This document shows positions 12,901 to 24,267 of a stretch of DNA of 64,000 nt, one piece after another. The position numbers were made by a program, and so were the translations under genes. Each line of letters starts with the position of its first letter. Within the stretch, counting starts at the first letter, position 1. The stretch is from Colocasia esculenta (lineage: Eukaryota > Streptophyta > Magnoliopsida > Alismatales > Araceae): NCBI GenBank assembly GCA_014218235.1, contig CM024755.1, positions 101,226,948-101,290,947 on the forward strand. Direction: 5' to 3'. Under the pieces are notes generated by a model. It was not told where the DNA came from and ran no database searches. It saw only the letters and a list, made by a program, of their open reading frames with translations.

Positions 12901-13702
12901 ACCAAGGTGTTTAGGAGTCCTATTGTAACTAGGAAAGCTAGGTTGCGGTTTTGACATATTAGTTTCCTATTTTTGAGGATTTCTTCCTACCTTTGAGTGT
13001 GTGAGGCTTTAGGAAACCTCCCACTATAGTTAGGCACGAATTTGGGTTGCCAAGAATGCATGATTGCATCCCAATTCAACTCAAATTACCTCTTTCTAAT
13101 TTCAGCCTATTTAGAGTTACGAATTTCCATGCATTTTCTAGCTTTATTTGATTTTTGGGCCATGTGTGGTCCATTGGCCCAATTATGATATCGGGTCATT
13201 AATATATAATATTAGAAGTCTCTTTAACATTTTTATTTAATTTATGGTTGCGTCGTATTTCCGGGTTAACGGTTTTCCGACTTGTTTCCTAATTTGGATA
13301 ATCAGTCACAATATCTCTTAAACCTAGTCCAAATGATTTTTATTGACCCACATTTCTTGATGGGTCATTAGAGAATATTATTTGAAGTCCATATATGATT
13401 TTTATTTAATTTTTTAACTCATCCGAGTACGTGTGATAATGGTTTGTCGACTTATTCATGAATTACGATAATAAGTCGCGAAACACTTTAAACTTGGCTA
13501 ATACAATTTTTTGTTTCAAAAATTTCTTTGTGAAACATTTAGTAATAATGTTTAGGGTTGATTTATAATTTTTACGGAATTTTTCGATGTGTTTTAGCAC
13601 ATACGATAATGATACGTATGTTTTAAATACTCCGATATTATGGAAATTATTTATTTCCATTTATTTGAGTTTTTATGTAGTTAAAAATTTCGGGGTGCTA
13701 CA
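9924..13702 (-). repeat. E1 5' LTR (LTR2)
   Basis: This is a near-identical copy of 4556-8335, from TGTCACGTCCC to GGGGTGCTACA. The donor-like site is at 12731/12730 and the acceptor-like site gives exon 2 at 10290-10235. Relative to LTR1 it has one extra C around 12848, which shifts the exon 1 frame so that the phase seen in LTR1 is lost here. The 13703-13707 TSD follows. Confidence 0.92.
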
Positions 13703-13759
13703 AATGAAATATTTTCATTTCTAAGAAGAGAACTTGGTTTGTGCTTGCTTGATTCATGA
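13703..13759 (+). pseudogene. SIRE1 pol: last codons after the E1 insertion
   Basis: The first five bases are the right TSD of E1. If one TSD copy is read through, the RNase H frame of 3927-4555 continues into about 20 further residues, including RRELGL, and ends at TGA 13757-13759. A related end is visible in the third SIRE copy near 52700. This shows that SIRE1 pol was intact at its C-terminus when E1 inserted. Confidence 0.8.
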
Positions 13760-15678
13760 CTGATTGTTTGAAAAATTATTTACAAATGATTGCTTATGTG
13801 ATTGCTTGTCATATGATGTGATACTGCTTGTTGCTTGATCACTTTAATTCAATATCTGGTGCACATGGTGAGGGGGAGGTTGGTTGAAGAACTCAGTGTT
13901 TGGAAAGATGAGATTCAGTGATTCAAGATGGTCAGTAATGTTGGAAGGATTGAATTAGTGTGATTGTAGTTTGAGAAGAATGATTTCTTCATAAAGTCTG
14001 AGATTTAGCCTGACTTAGGTCGACTCTAATGGCAAGAGAGTCGACACTATCTTCCTTGATCCTGAACTCTTATCATTTTTTTTGGTTTCCCTTCCATCTC
14101 CTTTTCCAAATAAAATATTCTTGCTCTTGCAAATAATTTCCCGTTTCTCACATTGCATTGGTATTCTTTGTATATTAAATAGTGATTTGAAGAAAGGTAA
14201 GTCAGGCTTATCTGAACTCTTTCACTATGCGTGAGTATATGTCTCTGCCAAGTATCAAGAGCCTTTTATGCAATTGTTGAGGGGGAGTCTTGTCTTTCAA
14301 TAAAACACTTTTGATGTTTCTACTTTCACTTAATTTTTCCTTCATCAATAATCTTCATGTTCATTCTCTTCCTTTCTCACAAAGATCTATTTTCTGTGGG
14401 AGAGTAATTCAACTGTGAATATTTTATTTTTGGGCAATTTCTCAGGGGGAGATAAAATTGTTATACTCTTAAACTCCATTATCTTTGAAAGTTAAAGGAA
14501 ATGGTTTGTTAATTATAAAATTCTAAGTTTAACTTTGAAATTCACTATAAACATCGAAAGGGTTAAATAACAGTTGCTGAAAATAATGTATCAAATGAAA
14601 ATTACATTTTATCTATTTCTCAAATTTCCATATATTTTGGTCCCTCTTGCTAGATGTTTAAAATCATCTGAGATGTATTGTTTTAAAAATCTTCTTGAGT
14701 TAGAAAAGATATTCTAGAATTTTCATATAAAATTCCTATTGATGACAAAACAATGACTTGGCTCTGAGAAGCTGCAACTCCTGATAAAATCAATTGAAGA
14801 AATTGTAAGTCATGATGAGCTAGTTAATTCTATTCAGGGTTGTTAAAAATTCTGGTTGTGCTTACTGAGTAAATGGGGATTCTTGTGTCTAAGCAACATG
14901 TATCCTCACATGAGAAGCTGCACACAGTCCTTGAGACAAGATGATTACCTTACTTGAGTAATCAGGAGCTCTGGTGTGTGAAAAGCATGGGCTCTTGCAT
15001 GGAAAAGAAAGGGTAAATCTGATTGTTTATCTTTTTATAAAAATGCAAATTGTCAGTCAAATTGAATTTCAAAATTCTGAAAAATCTCAAGATAGATGTT
15101 TTGTCCAAATACATCTTGGTTTGTTTTTTATATATCCAGGGTTACCATTTTACTTGTATTGAGTAGGAATTAATAAGACTGTAATTTCACCTGAAAGATT
15201 TTTTTCTCTCATGTTATTTTTTCTTCTGAGTTTTTCAGTGTCTTTTAATTAGATAAACTAAAGTTTATAAATTTCAAACCATTAATTTCACTAAGATGAG
15301 TATATAGTGAGGAAAGAGCATAACTTTTTTAACTTTCTCAAAATTTCTCAAAAATACATTTAATCATAGTACATTGCTCCTTTCCTAATTCTATCCAAAC
15401 AGTTACTGAATCTTTCATGCTAGAGTCGACACATGTTTGGCTAGAGTCGACTCTTCTTGTTCATCACTTTCTTCGGAACATGATACCTTTCGTTGTTCCA
15501 CATGGTCTATGTATTGCCTAGGGCAGGTTGACACTTGAAACATCGCGTCCCTACATAGTCTCAACTCTAATGCCCGTTCGACATCGTTTGAATCCAACTG
15601 TCTTCTTCATCCTCGTATGTCCTAAAAACCCCCATTCCGTGCCTGCGACTCTTCTCTTCCATCTCACAATCTTCTGTC
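13760..15678 (+). other. SIRE1 spacer between pol and env-like gene
   Basis: About 1.9 kb without a convincing gene. It contains purine-rich GGGGGAG tracts near 13871, 14280 and 14444, like internal polypurine tracts, each followed by T-rich DNA. Matching pyrimidine tracts occur in the reversed third SIRE copy near 52460, 52130 and 52083, so their spacing is conserved in the lineage. They may act as extra priming sites or splice signals for the env-like message; that is inference. Confidence 0.6.
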
Positions 15679-17926
15679 ATGGCACCCAAAATGCAAGCCC
15701 GTCCTGGAGGCAAGCGCAAGGAGTCAGAACCAGTTTCTTCAGAACGACGCACAAAGGCCATAAATGATCAAGGGAAGAGCATAGAATCTCTAGAGAAGAA
15801 GCCTTCTATTCCTTCTTTTTCAAGCCGATGTTTTTCACATCCTCATTCGGCGAAGGAGAAGACCTTCTCCAAGGGAAAAAAGAAGATGGAATATGTGGAC
15901 CTGAGCAGTTCTGGCGAAGAAGATAGCGTGCAAGCATCTTTGGCCGAGCACCCCATAGATTCCCATGAAGAAAACCCTAATGCCCAGGGTTTAGTTCACT
16001 CCTCTGATGATCAGGGATCTACAGGTCAAGGAAGTTCACAATTGAATGGTCCTAGTGCCAGCACTTTAGTTGATTCAGATGATTCTGAAGAGGAAAATAC
16101 TCAAGAGGTTAGAGATGAGGATGGAAAAGAGCCGGAAATAGCAGTTAGCACAGATTCAAAAGTACAGAGTTCTGATCACCCTTCTGAGTCAAATATTGGG
16201 GGAACTGAATCAGATAATGAAACCATCCAGGCATAGGAGTCAGTTCATCTCACAGCTGAGAATAAACAAATCTTGCATCCAAGAACAGTGGACGTTCTTG
16301 ATGAAGGTATGAATACTATCTTTCTTGAGTTGCTAGAAATGATAGAATTCCATGGATGGACAAGTTTTATCAGTGAGCATAGAATTTTCTATCCTATTCT
16401 AGTTTAGGAGTTTTATAAAATCTTGGTGAGCAAAGAACAAACTCTAGAGTCTAAAGTGAGAGGGATACCAGTTGTACTCACCACAAACTCTGTGAGTCAA
16501 ACTCTGAACATTCCCAATGAAGGTCACAATCCTCAAGGGAACACATTCTGTGTTCATGAAGCATATACCCTTATGACAAGACTAGAACATGATTAAGAGA
16601 ATATTGTCTAGACTAGGGTATCAGGACTGAATGCGAACAAATTCTCTCCAATGAATAGAGTGCTACACCACATATGCACTACCATTCTGACTCCTCAAGG
16701 AGGAGGAAGGCATAGGATCACTAATCTTCAAAGGTTTCTAATGTATTGCTTGATAAGAAGAGAGAAGGTAAATCTGTCTACTATTTTTTGTCAAATGCTT
16801 CATGAATCAACAAGACCTGAACTGAGAAAAAGCCTGCCTTATGCTGCACATCTGTGAAGTATTTTTCAGAAGGTTGATGTTCCACTAGACAACACAAAGA
16901 CCATGAAAATTCAAATGTACAACATATATTGTCTGGCTCATATTGTCAAGTTTATGAAACTCAACTAGGAAAGACCTCAGTTGCTGAGAGAACTAGTTTC
17001 TTCTCAAGGTCATGAGAATGAGAACATTGTTGTGGAACAGTCACAACAAGACAAGCATGAGCAGATGGCTGAAGACAATCTTACACCCTCTTATGATGCT
17101 AGACCCTTCTCTCCATTTCCTAGATTTGATGATCTGGGTGTGGATCCTCCACAACACTCTCCTGTTCCTCACACTCATCGGGAGACATTTACTTCTAAGC
17201 AGGCTCATCCTTCAACTTCATCAGCTAAAGTTGTTGTACCACCATAGCTCTTAAAGTTCCTTCAAGATCAGTTTGCTTCATTACATGATTCTTGGCCAGC
17301 TAAATGGCAAAGTTGAAGAATAATCCCTGAGATTTGAAAGCCGATTAGAAGAAATTGAAAAGAAACTCAGTGAGAACATAGACAGGTAGAATCAATCAGC
17401 TAGATTTGTAGCCTTGAGATATAATAGGCTCATTGAAACAATTGGCTAGGTTTTCAACAATGCAGCATATACTCAAGCAGAAATTTTTGACAAGTTACAA
17501 TCAGTTGAAGAGGCAATGCAAAAAGGAACAGAAAAGCTAGCTAATCTTCCAGCTCTGCAAAAGTCTTATACACACATGACTGGAAACGTGAACATTCTAA
17601 GAGAATATCATACAAAAATGTCTCATCATATCAGATCCATGAGATATGATTTTGAACAAGTTTGGAAGGTTCATGGAGACTCTGAAACTGCTGAGAGCAA
17701 TCATGCAACTTCTTCTACTGCTGCACCTCCTATGCCACATGTTACAGATCACATTCCAGTTGTTGTCTCTACCAAGCTGGGTGAAATGAAAAGCTTTCTG
17801 GTCACCAGGCTGAATGCTATCCAAATTTATCTTCGAGAGAATTATGATGATCTGGAAGTCAGACTGGCAAGGATTGAGAGCAGACTCTTTCGGCAGTTAC
17901 CTCCACCACCTCCTTCTCCTCAGTGA
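15679..17926 (+). pseudogene. SIRE1 env-like gene, broken
   Basis: The gene starts at ATG 15679. The first 185 codons are open: a basic N-terminus (about 60 residues, Lys/Arg-rich), KKKMEYVDLSSSGEED, then a long acidic Ser/Glu-rich stretch. Stop codons at 16234, 16405, 16596 and 16610, and further breaks near 16855, 16965 and 17245-17400, disrupt the rest. The middle part includes SKVRGIPVVLT and TTILTPQGGGRHRI; the C-terminal part (about 17330-17926) is coiled-coil-like (LEEIEKKLSEN, ...VRLARIESRL) and ends in a proline run. No signal peptide or membrane segment is evident, so env-like refers to position and lineage and not to proven envelope function. A shorter homologue lies at 49816-50825. 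Confidence 0.78.
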
Positions 17927-18175
17927 TTCTCTTGTTTTGATTATGTGAAAGGGGGAGAACATCTCATAAACTTTTGACTTTTATGTACTTTGATGTATTT
18001 TTCTGTTTCTATTTGTAACACTTTCATTAGCAATATAATCATCAAAGTGCTTGTGTGAATTGTTATGGTGTGGACTTGTGTGGATTGCTTGTGGTTGCAT
18101 GGTGACCTAGTTATACATGAAATTTAGTCAATAGTTCTATGATTTTTTGTTGCCATCATAAAAAAGAGGGAGATT
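17927..18175 (+). other. SIRE1 3' untranslated region and polypurine tract
   Basis: Non-coding. It ends with the purine run AAAAAAGAGGGAGA at 18161-18174 immediately before the LTR terminus TGTTGTG, the expected plus-strand primer site. Confidence 0.8.
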
Positions 18176-19805
18176 GTTGTGTCCCTGATTTTGATGATGT
18201 CATAAGTCAAGCAAAATGTCATAAATATCTAACACAAGTTTTTTGTATGATAGGAAAACTCATAAAGTCAAAAGTTCTCATTTGTGTGTTGACTTTGGTT
18301 GCTTCATAGGTCGACACACATGTATCAATGAGTGAGTTACTGGAGTTCGGTGATGCACATGAGTCGACTCTATTAAAAGGATAGATCATCACTTGATGGA
18401 TTTTCAATAGTGCAAAAGTTTAAAGTATTGCATAAGGTCGACTCTAGTTGAAGAACAGGTCGACACTAGTTGATCTTCTAGCTAGCGCTGAAGGAAAGGA
18501 ATTGCATAAGGTTGACTCCAGATGAGGATCAGGTCGAATCCACCAGTCTATGAGGTTGACTCCAGATGAGGATGAGGTCGACTCCACCTGCCTATGAGGT
18601 CGACTCCAGATGAAGATAGCATCGACTCTACCATTATGTAAGGTCGACACTAAGATGTTGCGAGGTCAACTCTATACTCATGAACAGCCAGTCTGAAGAG
18701 CAATCAATTGGATGAGGTCGACTCATGAAGGCATGGAGTCGACTCTACTGAAGCATCTTCACTGGTCCAAGTCAAGTTCTTTGTGTGCGTCGACACTATG
18801 CTCAAGGTGTGTCGACTCTCTGACCCTTATATTCTAGTGATGAAAAGTATCTGTCGGCGCATTAGTTCCAGACACGTGACCCGAGGCCCAATGATTGGAA
18901 TTTTAGGTACACCTTACAAGGTTTTGGAAGATACCCTTTTTGGCGGCAAAAGTATCTCCCAATGAATTGGGAACTTGTTGGGGCCCACCTAAAAAGATTC
19001 TGTGATGCTGATCAAAAAGGGCGCGTTGTCCTCTGTAGAAGGGAAAAATACACAGAAAAAAAAGTGCAGAGAGAGCAGAGAGCTTGAGCTCAGAGAGAAG
19101 AACAGACTTCGGAGGAGTCAACTCATCAAGATGAAAGGATGCTGGATCTCTTCTTCTTCCTGTATGAAGATCTGGTGCTGATCAATTGAAGTAGAGCATC
19201 GGAATTCAAATGAATTCAGATACAATTGATCCTTAAGCTGTGGCTAGAAGGGGAATCTGATGAGCTCAAGCTTGAAGAAGATGCAATTGGGAGTTCGAGG
19301 AGAAATCTGATCAGATCTCAACTCCAGTGAAGCTGCACGCAAAGTGTTTGCAATATTTCTGCATTTCCTCAAAAAAATTTCTCGTTTGATTTTTCCTATT
19401 TCTTCTATTCACCAAACTGCTTGGTTGTCTTCTTCAGTTGGAGTAGACGGATTGATCCTACACTTTGTGTGTAAGGATTGTGAGATTGATACATTCTTGA
19501 AGCTATGAATCAGTAGGCTATAAGAAGCTGTAAATCAGCAGTTGTGTGAGTGTTTCACACATTCGGATTGTTAGAGAAGCCTCACTTGGTTTAGTGAGGG
19601 GTGGATGTAGGTCTCCACACTGGAGCCGAACCACCTTAAAAATTTTGCTTGCATTGTGTGGTGTGCTTGTGCATTGGCTAAATTGCTTCATTTGGTTTGA
19701 TCATAGCAGTTCTCTCATATTATAATTTTTGTCACGAGTTCTTAATTTTTAAGTGGGCAATATCTATTCACCCCCCCCCTCTAGATATTCATTCCATACA
19801 CAACA
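18176..19805 (+). repeat. SIRE1 3' LTR
   Basis: It is 1630 bp long, bounded by the perfect 8-bp inverted termini TGTTGTGT and ACACAACA. The opening TTTTGATGATGTCA and the closing run of nine C bases followed by CTCTAGAT are typical of SIRE LTRs. Its U3 holds the GTCGAC array at 18310-18820. Near the 3' end a hairpin CCTCACT...AGTGAGG (about 19582-19600) is followed by GGTGGATGTAGG; LTR C has the same arrangement with a different loop. Confidence 0.88.
18310..18825 (+). repeat. GTCGAC minisatellite-like array in SIRE1 U3
   Basis: About fifteen copies of a degenerate unit centred on (A/G)GTCGAC(A/T)C, often AGGTCGACTCCAGATGA, at irregular 25-60-bp spacing. The core GTCGAC is a palindrome. The same core recurs in LTR C (30486-30890) and in the SIRE2 LTR end (49600-49680), although the spacer DNA differs. 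Confidence 0.75.
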
Positions 19806-20310
19806 AACGACATTGTAGACTATCGTTAACCTTTGTAAATGACAACCTACATTGCCGTTAAGTTCATTTGCACAGCTTTTCCTGTAGATCTATTTAAATG
19901 CTTATGAATCACAATCGATGGTTGTACAGGGTTCTGTTATACTTTGTTTTGTGGAAATAAGTATTTTTATACTGCAGAAATGATATAATAGTGTTACCTG
20001 GTCTATACATGTGTTTGTTGTAGGATTTTGATAATGTAAGAAGAAGGGAAAATGAATGAGTGTTTGATCCATGTTATGAGGACTTGTTTTGAATTCCTTA
20101 TTGCTGTTAGTTGAAAGACAGATTCTTCATGCTCAGTTTTTGCATAGTAAAATGTACGTTTTATTTAACTTTGTATTCATGGTAATTGATCTAATTTAAG
20201 GATAAATAACCGCAGGAAATGATATCGGATTCAGAAAAATGTGAAATTTTGTATGAATAATGCATATCTAGGAAGATAATTACTGGCAAGATTCCAGAGA
20301 TTTCTGTATA

Positions 20311-20354
20311 CTGTGTTTGCTACTATAATTTTCTGTGTTTGCTACTATAATTTT
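20311..20354 (+). repeat. 22-bp tandem duplication in F1
   Basis: Two perfect adjacent copies of CTGTGTTTGCTACTATAATT plus TT. F2 has only one corresponding unit near 56644, so the duplication occurred in F1. Confidence 0.85.
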
Positions 20355-20739
20355 TTGAACATACCAAGGAATAGATAAATTGTTAAATGCAAAAAGGAGT
20401 ACATGAATATTGAATTTTGGTCTAAATAATCACTGTAGTATCATGATATCACAGATGTATAGTGGAGATGATGATTACAAAAATAAGGGTAATGTGTTGC
20501 ATGAGTATATGTGATTGTCTTATTAAATGAAATTAGTACATATGCATAATTGCGTGAAAAGTATGTTAGAACACATAGATACATGTTGATTGCATGAATG
20601 CATTTCTACAATGATATGGCCAATAAAACACTGCTATTATAGATATTTCTACATGGAACTACGCCATAGAATGCCCCTATGGTTATGGTTTACCTACATT
20701 AAATTGAATACAAGAATCTGTGGGCAACGGATTGAAATC

Positions 20740-20781
20740 CTGGAGGTAGGCATGTTCTACCTGGAGGTAGGCATGTTCTAC
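20740..20781 (+). repeat. 21-bp tandem duplication in F1
   Basis: Two perfect adjacent copies of a 21-bp unit beginning CTGGAGGTAGGCATGTTCTA. It lies in a block (GAAATCYTGGAGGTRGACA) that is conserved in LTRs F, D, G, H and I. Confidence 0.85.
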
Positions 20782-20889
20782 TAGTAATGGTGGGGAGAAT
20801 TTCCCCTAGTATTGTGCAATGACCAAGACTTAATCATTGTTTTGCTTGGGTGATAAGTGAATGCTACATGACTACATGATCTCTATTAA

Positions 20890-21075
20890 TAGTGGGGCTA
20901 TGTCTTGGCAACTTTACATGCTACATGATAATGTCTACATTCTACATGATAATGTTTACATGATACATGAAAATGTTTAAATGCTACATTACCATATATT
21001 TAGGCTACATGATCATGTTTACATACTATATGATATTGTATACTTGTTACGTGCCATTCTACATACCATATGAAC
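20890..21075 (+). repeat. CTACATGATAATGT minisatellite in F1
   Basis: Degenerate repeats of about 20-24 bp based on CTACATGATAATGTCTACAT. A cleaner version occurs in F2 at 57172-57370. Confidence 0.7.
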
Positions 21076-21385
21076 TATTGTATGTTACACGATAATATTC
21101 CCATGAAGTATAAATGTACATGAATTGAGAATGCCATATGATAAATGATTTATTTATGAATGTTCCTATACTTGTTAAATGATTCTTTAGTATTACCTTT
21201 GGAGTTATGTATAATGATTGATAAATGATTTAGAATACACCCATAGGAAGAAGTTATATACTGCAAAAGGCCATGTGATTGGAATATGTATATCATGTTT
21301 TAAAAGTAACTATATGATAGATCTTGAACTGTCTTTCCTTGTTGCTTGCTGAGTCTTGAAGACTCACACTTGATTAACCTTTCAG

Positions 21386-21456
21386 GGGAGGCCGAGGACA
21401 TTGGCAAAGAGGAGTTAGTCCATACTGACTCAAAGTGTCAGGAAGTAGAGGGTTAG
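21386..21456 (+). other. Acidic exon-2-like ORF of F1
   Basis: After TTTCAG the bases GG complete a presumed Gly codon; 22 codons follow (EAEDIGKEELVHTDS at the start) and end in TAG. F2 has the same frame with 16 of 22 residues unchanged. The matching donor is lost because F1 is truncated. Confidence 0.4.
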
Positions 21457-21776
21457 ATTGTTGTTGTGAGAGTATTGATTGAATGAACTCATATGTGAGA
21501 ATAAGTTGTAATTTGAACAATGTTTTAGTTTATGGACTTGTGGACTTGTTATTATTGAATTATTGTTGTTACTTTCTTTATGCCTTAGACTTGGTATTTG
21601 AATACAATGTTGATGGAAATGACACTTATCTTTCTGTTGCTATAGTTGTTATTATTACTCGCCATTTGTGTATTACTCAACCTGAACTGACTATGTTTGG
21701 ATGTTTCCACTATAGCACCACCCTTGGGCCCGACGTGAGTTAGTACAACTGTACCGTGTCTAAGAGGGGTGTTACA

Positions 21777-22474
21777 ATTACATAGCCATACATTTTTCCT
21801 CTAAGACTTATTGTTCTTATTGGTCTAAATAAATCCATATGAATGAGTTCCAATGGTTTTGAAGTAGTTTCCATTGTTTTGGATTGAAAAGATGTCTTGG
21901 TCTGCTTCCATTTTGCACAAGCTGTACAGATTTTAGATTTCTTCAATTTGAGCTTTGGAAGACCTTCAACCAGATCATGCTTGATTAATTTCTTCATCAC
22001 TGAGGCGCTAGCATGCCCTAATCTTCTGTGCCATAAATCAGTTTCTTCATTATTTGTAGTTGCAAGGCACAATTTGACTTCTTTCAATTCTTCTAGTTGT
22101 AAAGTGTACGGATTCTTCACTCTTTGAGCTTCAAAAATTATGTTTCCATTCTTTAAGATAACACATTTGTCATTCTGAAATTTCACTAAGTGACCTTTAT
22201 CACATAGTTGGCTGATACTAAAGAGGTTGTGTTTTAATCCTTCAACACACATAACATCCTCTATTATATCTTTTGCTTTTATTCCTATGGTTCCACATCC
22301 TATCACTTTTCCTTTTCCATTGTCACCATATATAACTTGACCAATTTCACTTTTGAAACTTGTGAATAGCTTTCTATCACCTGTCATATGCCTTGAGCAT
22401 CCACTATCTAAGTACCATTTGGATGCTTTCAGGCACCCTGCAAACAAAGTTAAGTTGAGACTTTTGGTACCCAA
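21777..22474 (-). pseudogene. SIRE2 pol: protease and integrase zinc domain
   Basis: One open minus-strand frame reads from about 22474 down to the F1 junction. It contains the copia protease motif WYLDSGCSRHMTGD (active-site Asp near residue 22), a core through GLKHNLFSISQLCDKG, the GAG-pre-integrase zinc motif (DLWHRRLGHAS ... CTACAKWKQTKTSF) and the start of the integrase core with LIHMDLFRPI. The conserved Gly of the DLFGP motif reads Arg here. These domains process the polyprotein and join element DNA to the chromosome. The rest of integrase, RT and RNase H are missing at 21776. Confidence 0.88.
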
Positions 22475-24216
22475 ATTTTCTTGGGTCCATGAGGGTTAGT
22501 TTTAAGAATCCAGTGCAGATGTCTAGTAATGCAAGTGCTAATGGTATGTCCTAATTGGTTACAATGAGAACAACATAAATTATATACATTCTTTGGTTGT
22601 GTTCTCACATTGTTAATTTTCTGTTTATGGTGATGTTGACTTACTTTTCTGTATTTTCCAGTTAAGCTTTCTTTTACAAAGTTGAGAGTTGGATACTGTT
22701 CCAGATAAATAACTTTCTCTCCATGTATTGGTGGTTTATATCCTACTCCACACTTCTTTTTACCTATTCTAGTACCTTTTAGTTTTACTATTAAGGATGT
22801 TTAGCAGTTTGTTATTTTGTCTATGGAAGCTCTTAAATAATCATTTTCTTTTCTTAATTTTTCTTCATTCTTTAGTTCACTTAGATTATTTTCAAGTTCC
22901 ATAATTTTACTATTTATAGTTTTTAAGTCTTCACACAATAATCCATTTATTCTTTTAGTTTCAACTAACTACTGTCCTAATCTTTCTATTTCAAATTTTA
23001 GAAATATGTTGGATTTTTCTTCACTTACAAATTTAATTTAAGAACTTTCATTTGTTTAACAATAATTTTATATTTATCATATAATTTATTAAATGTATAT
23101 TCTAAGCTATCAGAATCAGATTCTGAACATGAAGTGAAGGAAGTTTCAGAGGATACATGTTCTAGTCTTGCCATGAGGGTTAGATTAACTTCTTCTTGTT
23201 TTGATTCTGAGCTTGAAGTGTCTGAACTTGTTACTTCTTCATTGTCCCATGTGGCTGCCATTGCTTTCTTCTTGAACTTTATGTATTTCTTTTCTTTACC
23301 TTTTTTTTTCTCATACTTTTTTACTAGATCTTTCTTTTTAAGTTTAGGACACTCTAATTTGAAGTGCCCTGGCTGGTTGCAATCGTAGCATGTTGGTTCC
23401 TTCTTCTTTTCTCTCTTGAAGTGTCTTTTTGAACCGAACCTCTTCTTCTTGGAAAGGATTCTTTGAAGCCTTCTTGACAGAATGGCTTCATCATTACTAT
23501 CTTCAGAGTTTTGGAATCTTCAGAAGATGAAGAAGATGAGGCTACAACCTTCAAAGCATTTGGTATTTTCTTTTTCAAAGAACTCTTAGAAAATCTTTTC
23601 ATATTAATTTCATGAGCCATGAGAGAATCTATTAGTTTATCTATAGAAAGTTCAGTGAGGTCATGAGCTTCTTCTATTACAGTTGCTTTGGGAGTTCATG
23701 GTTGAGTTAGAGATCTAATAATTTTCCTAACCATTTCTTCATTAGTAAGGTTCTTACCTAATGAGCTTAAGCTGACTGTTATATTAGTAAATCTATTGTA
23801 CATTTGAGTAATATTTTCATTTGTCAACATTTTAAACTATTCATATTGAGAAACAATAATGTCTATTATAGTTTGTTTAACCTTATCAGTTCCTTCATAT
23901 GTTGTAATTTATCCCACATTTCTTTAACAGATCTACATGCAGATAACCTATTAAATTCTTTCTTAGATAATACGCAACATAGATAGTTTTTAGCCTTATA
24001 GTTTAGGGACACATTTCTTTTATCAGCTATTGATAATGTAGAAGAACCATCAACAAGGATAACATAATCACCTTGTTCTATTACTTACTACAGATCAAAG
24101 TCCGTGCCTTGAATGAAGCATTCCATTCGCATCTTCCAGTATTGGTAATCTTCACCATCAAAGAATGGTGATCTTCTTATGGATTGTCCTTCATAGTTGT
24201 GCGCTTCTACTGCCAT
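22475..24216 (-). pseudogene. gag: SIRE2 gag, heavily broken
   Basis: The putative start is the ATG at 24216-24214 (MAVEAHNYEGQ), followed by the SIRE-type gag segment DGEDYQYWKMRMECFIQGTD. Stops and frame changes then accumulate (near 24090, 23880, 23790, 23690). A recognisable zinc knuckle, CYDCNQPGHFKLECPKLKKK, lies at about 23345-23400, then a Lys-rich tail and an acidic Ser-rich stretch (23025-23261). Between 22475 and 23024 the linker to protease has multiple stops. The capsid function is lost. Confidence 0.8.
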
Positions 24217-24253
24217 CTCTTCTCAAATCTTTTGATTCTTCTAAGAAGACCGC

Positions 24254-24265
24254 GCTCTGATACCA
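24254..24265 (-). other. SIRE2 primer-binding site
   Basis: GCTCTGATACCA on the plus strand, two bases inside the LTR terminus at 24268. Complementary to initiator-Met tRNA. Confidence 0.88.
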
Positions 24266-24267
24266 CT

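Larger units (their letters stand above)
4556..13702 (-). mobile_element. E1: gag-only Ty3/gypsy element with 3.8-kb LTRs
   Basis: This is a structurally complete minus-strand element: two LTRs of 3780 and 3779 bp that look nearly identical by eye, a 1588-bp internal region, PBS, PPT and a perfect 5-bp TSD. The internal region contains only gag; protease, RT, RNase H and integrase are absent. That is the architecture described for TR-GAG-type non-autonomous retrotransposons, which depend on enzymes of related elements. LTR similarity suggests that E1 is among the youngest insertions here. It lies inside the last codons of SIRE1 pol. Confidence 0.9.
3927..19805 (+). mobile_element. SIRE1: Ty1/copia SIRE/Maximus-like element, 5'-truncated
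   Basis: This plus-strand copia element keeps the end of pol (3927-4555 and 13703-13759), a 1.9-kb non-coding spacer, a decayed env-like gene (15679-17926), a polypurine tract and a 3' LTR (18176-19805). The order pol, spacer, env-like gene, LTR is characteristic of the SIRE/Maximus lineage. Its 5' part (LTR, gag, protease, integrase and most of RT) is missing at the junction with element X. It is interrupted by E1 at 4556. Because F1 continues immediately to the right of the LTR, SIRE1 probably inserted into F1. Confidence 0.8.
19806..21776 (+). repeat. F1: 5'-truncated gypsy LTR
   Basis: It aligns with the 3' part of F2 (from about 53890 on, continuing after J at 56644) and ends GGTGTTACA at 21776. 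The missing left part is explained if SIRE1 inserted into this LTR. It retains an acceptor-like site TTGATTAACCTTTCAG with exon 2 starting at 21386, and a TGAGTC/GACTCA inverted repeat at 21350-21366. On its right it interrupts SIRE2 pol. It may be a solo LTR or the 3' LTR of an element extending left of the window. Confidence 0.8.
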
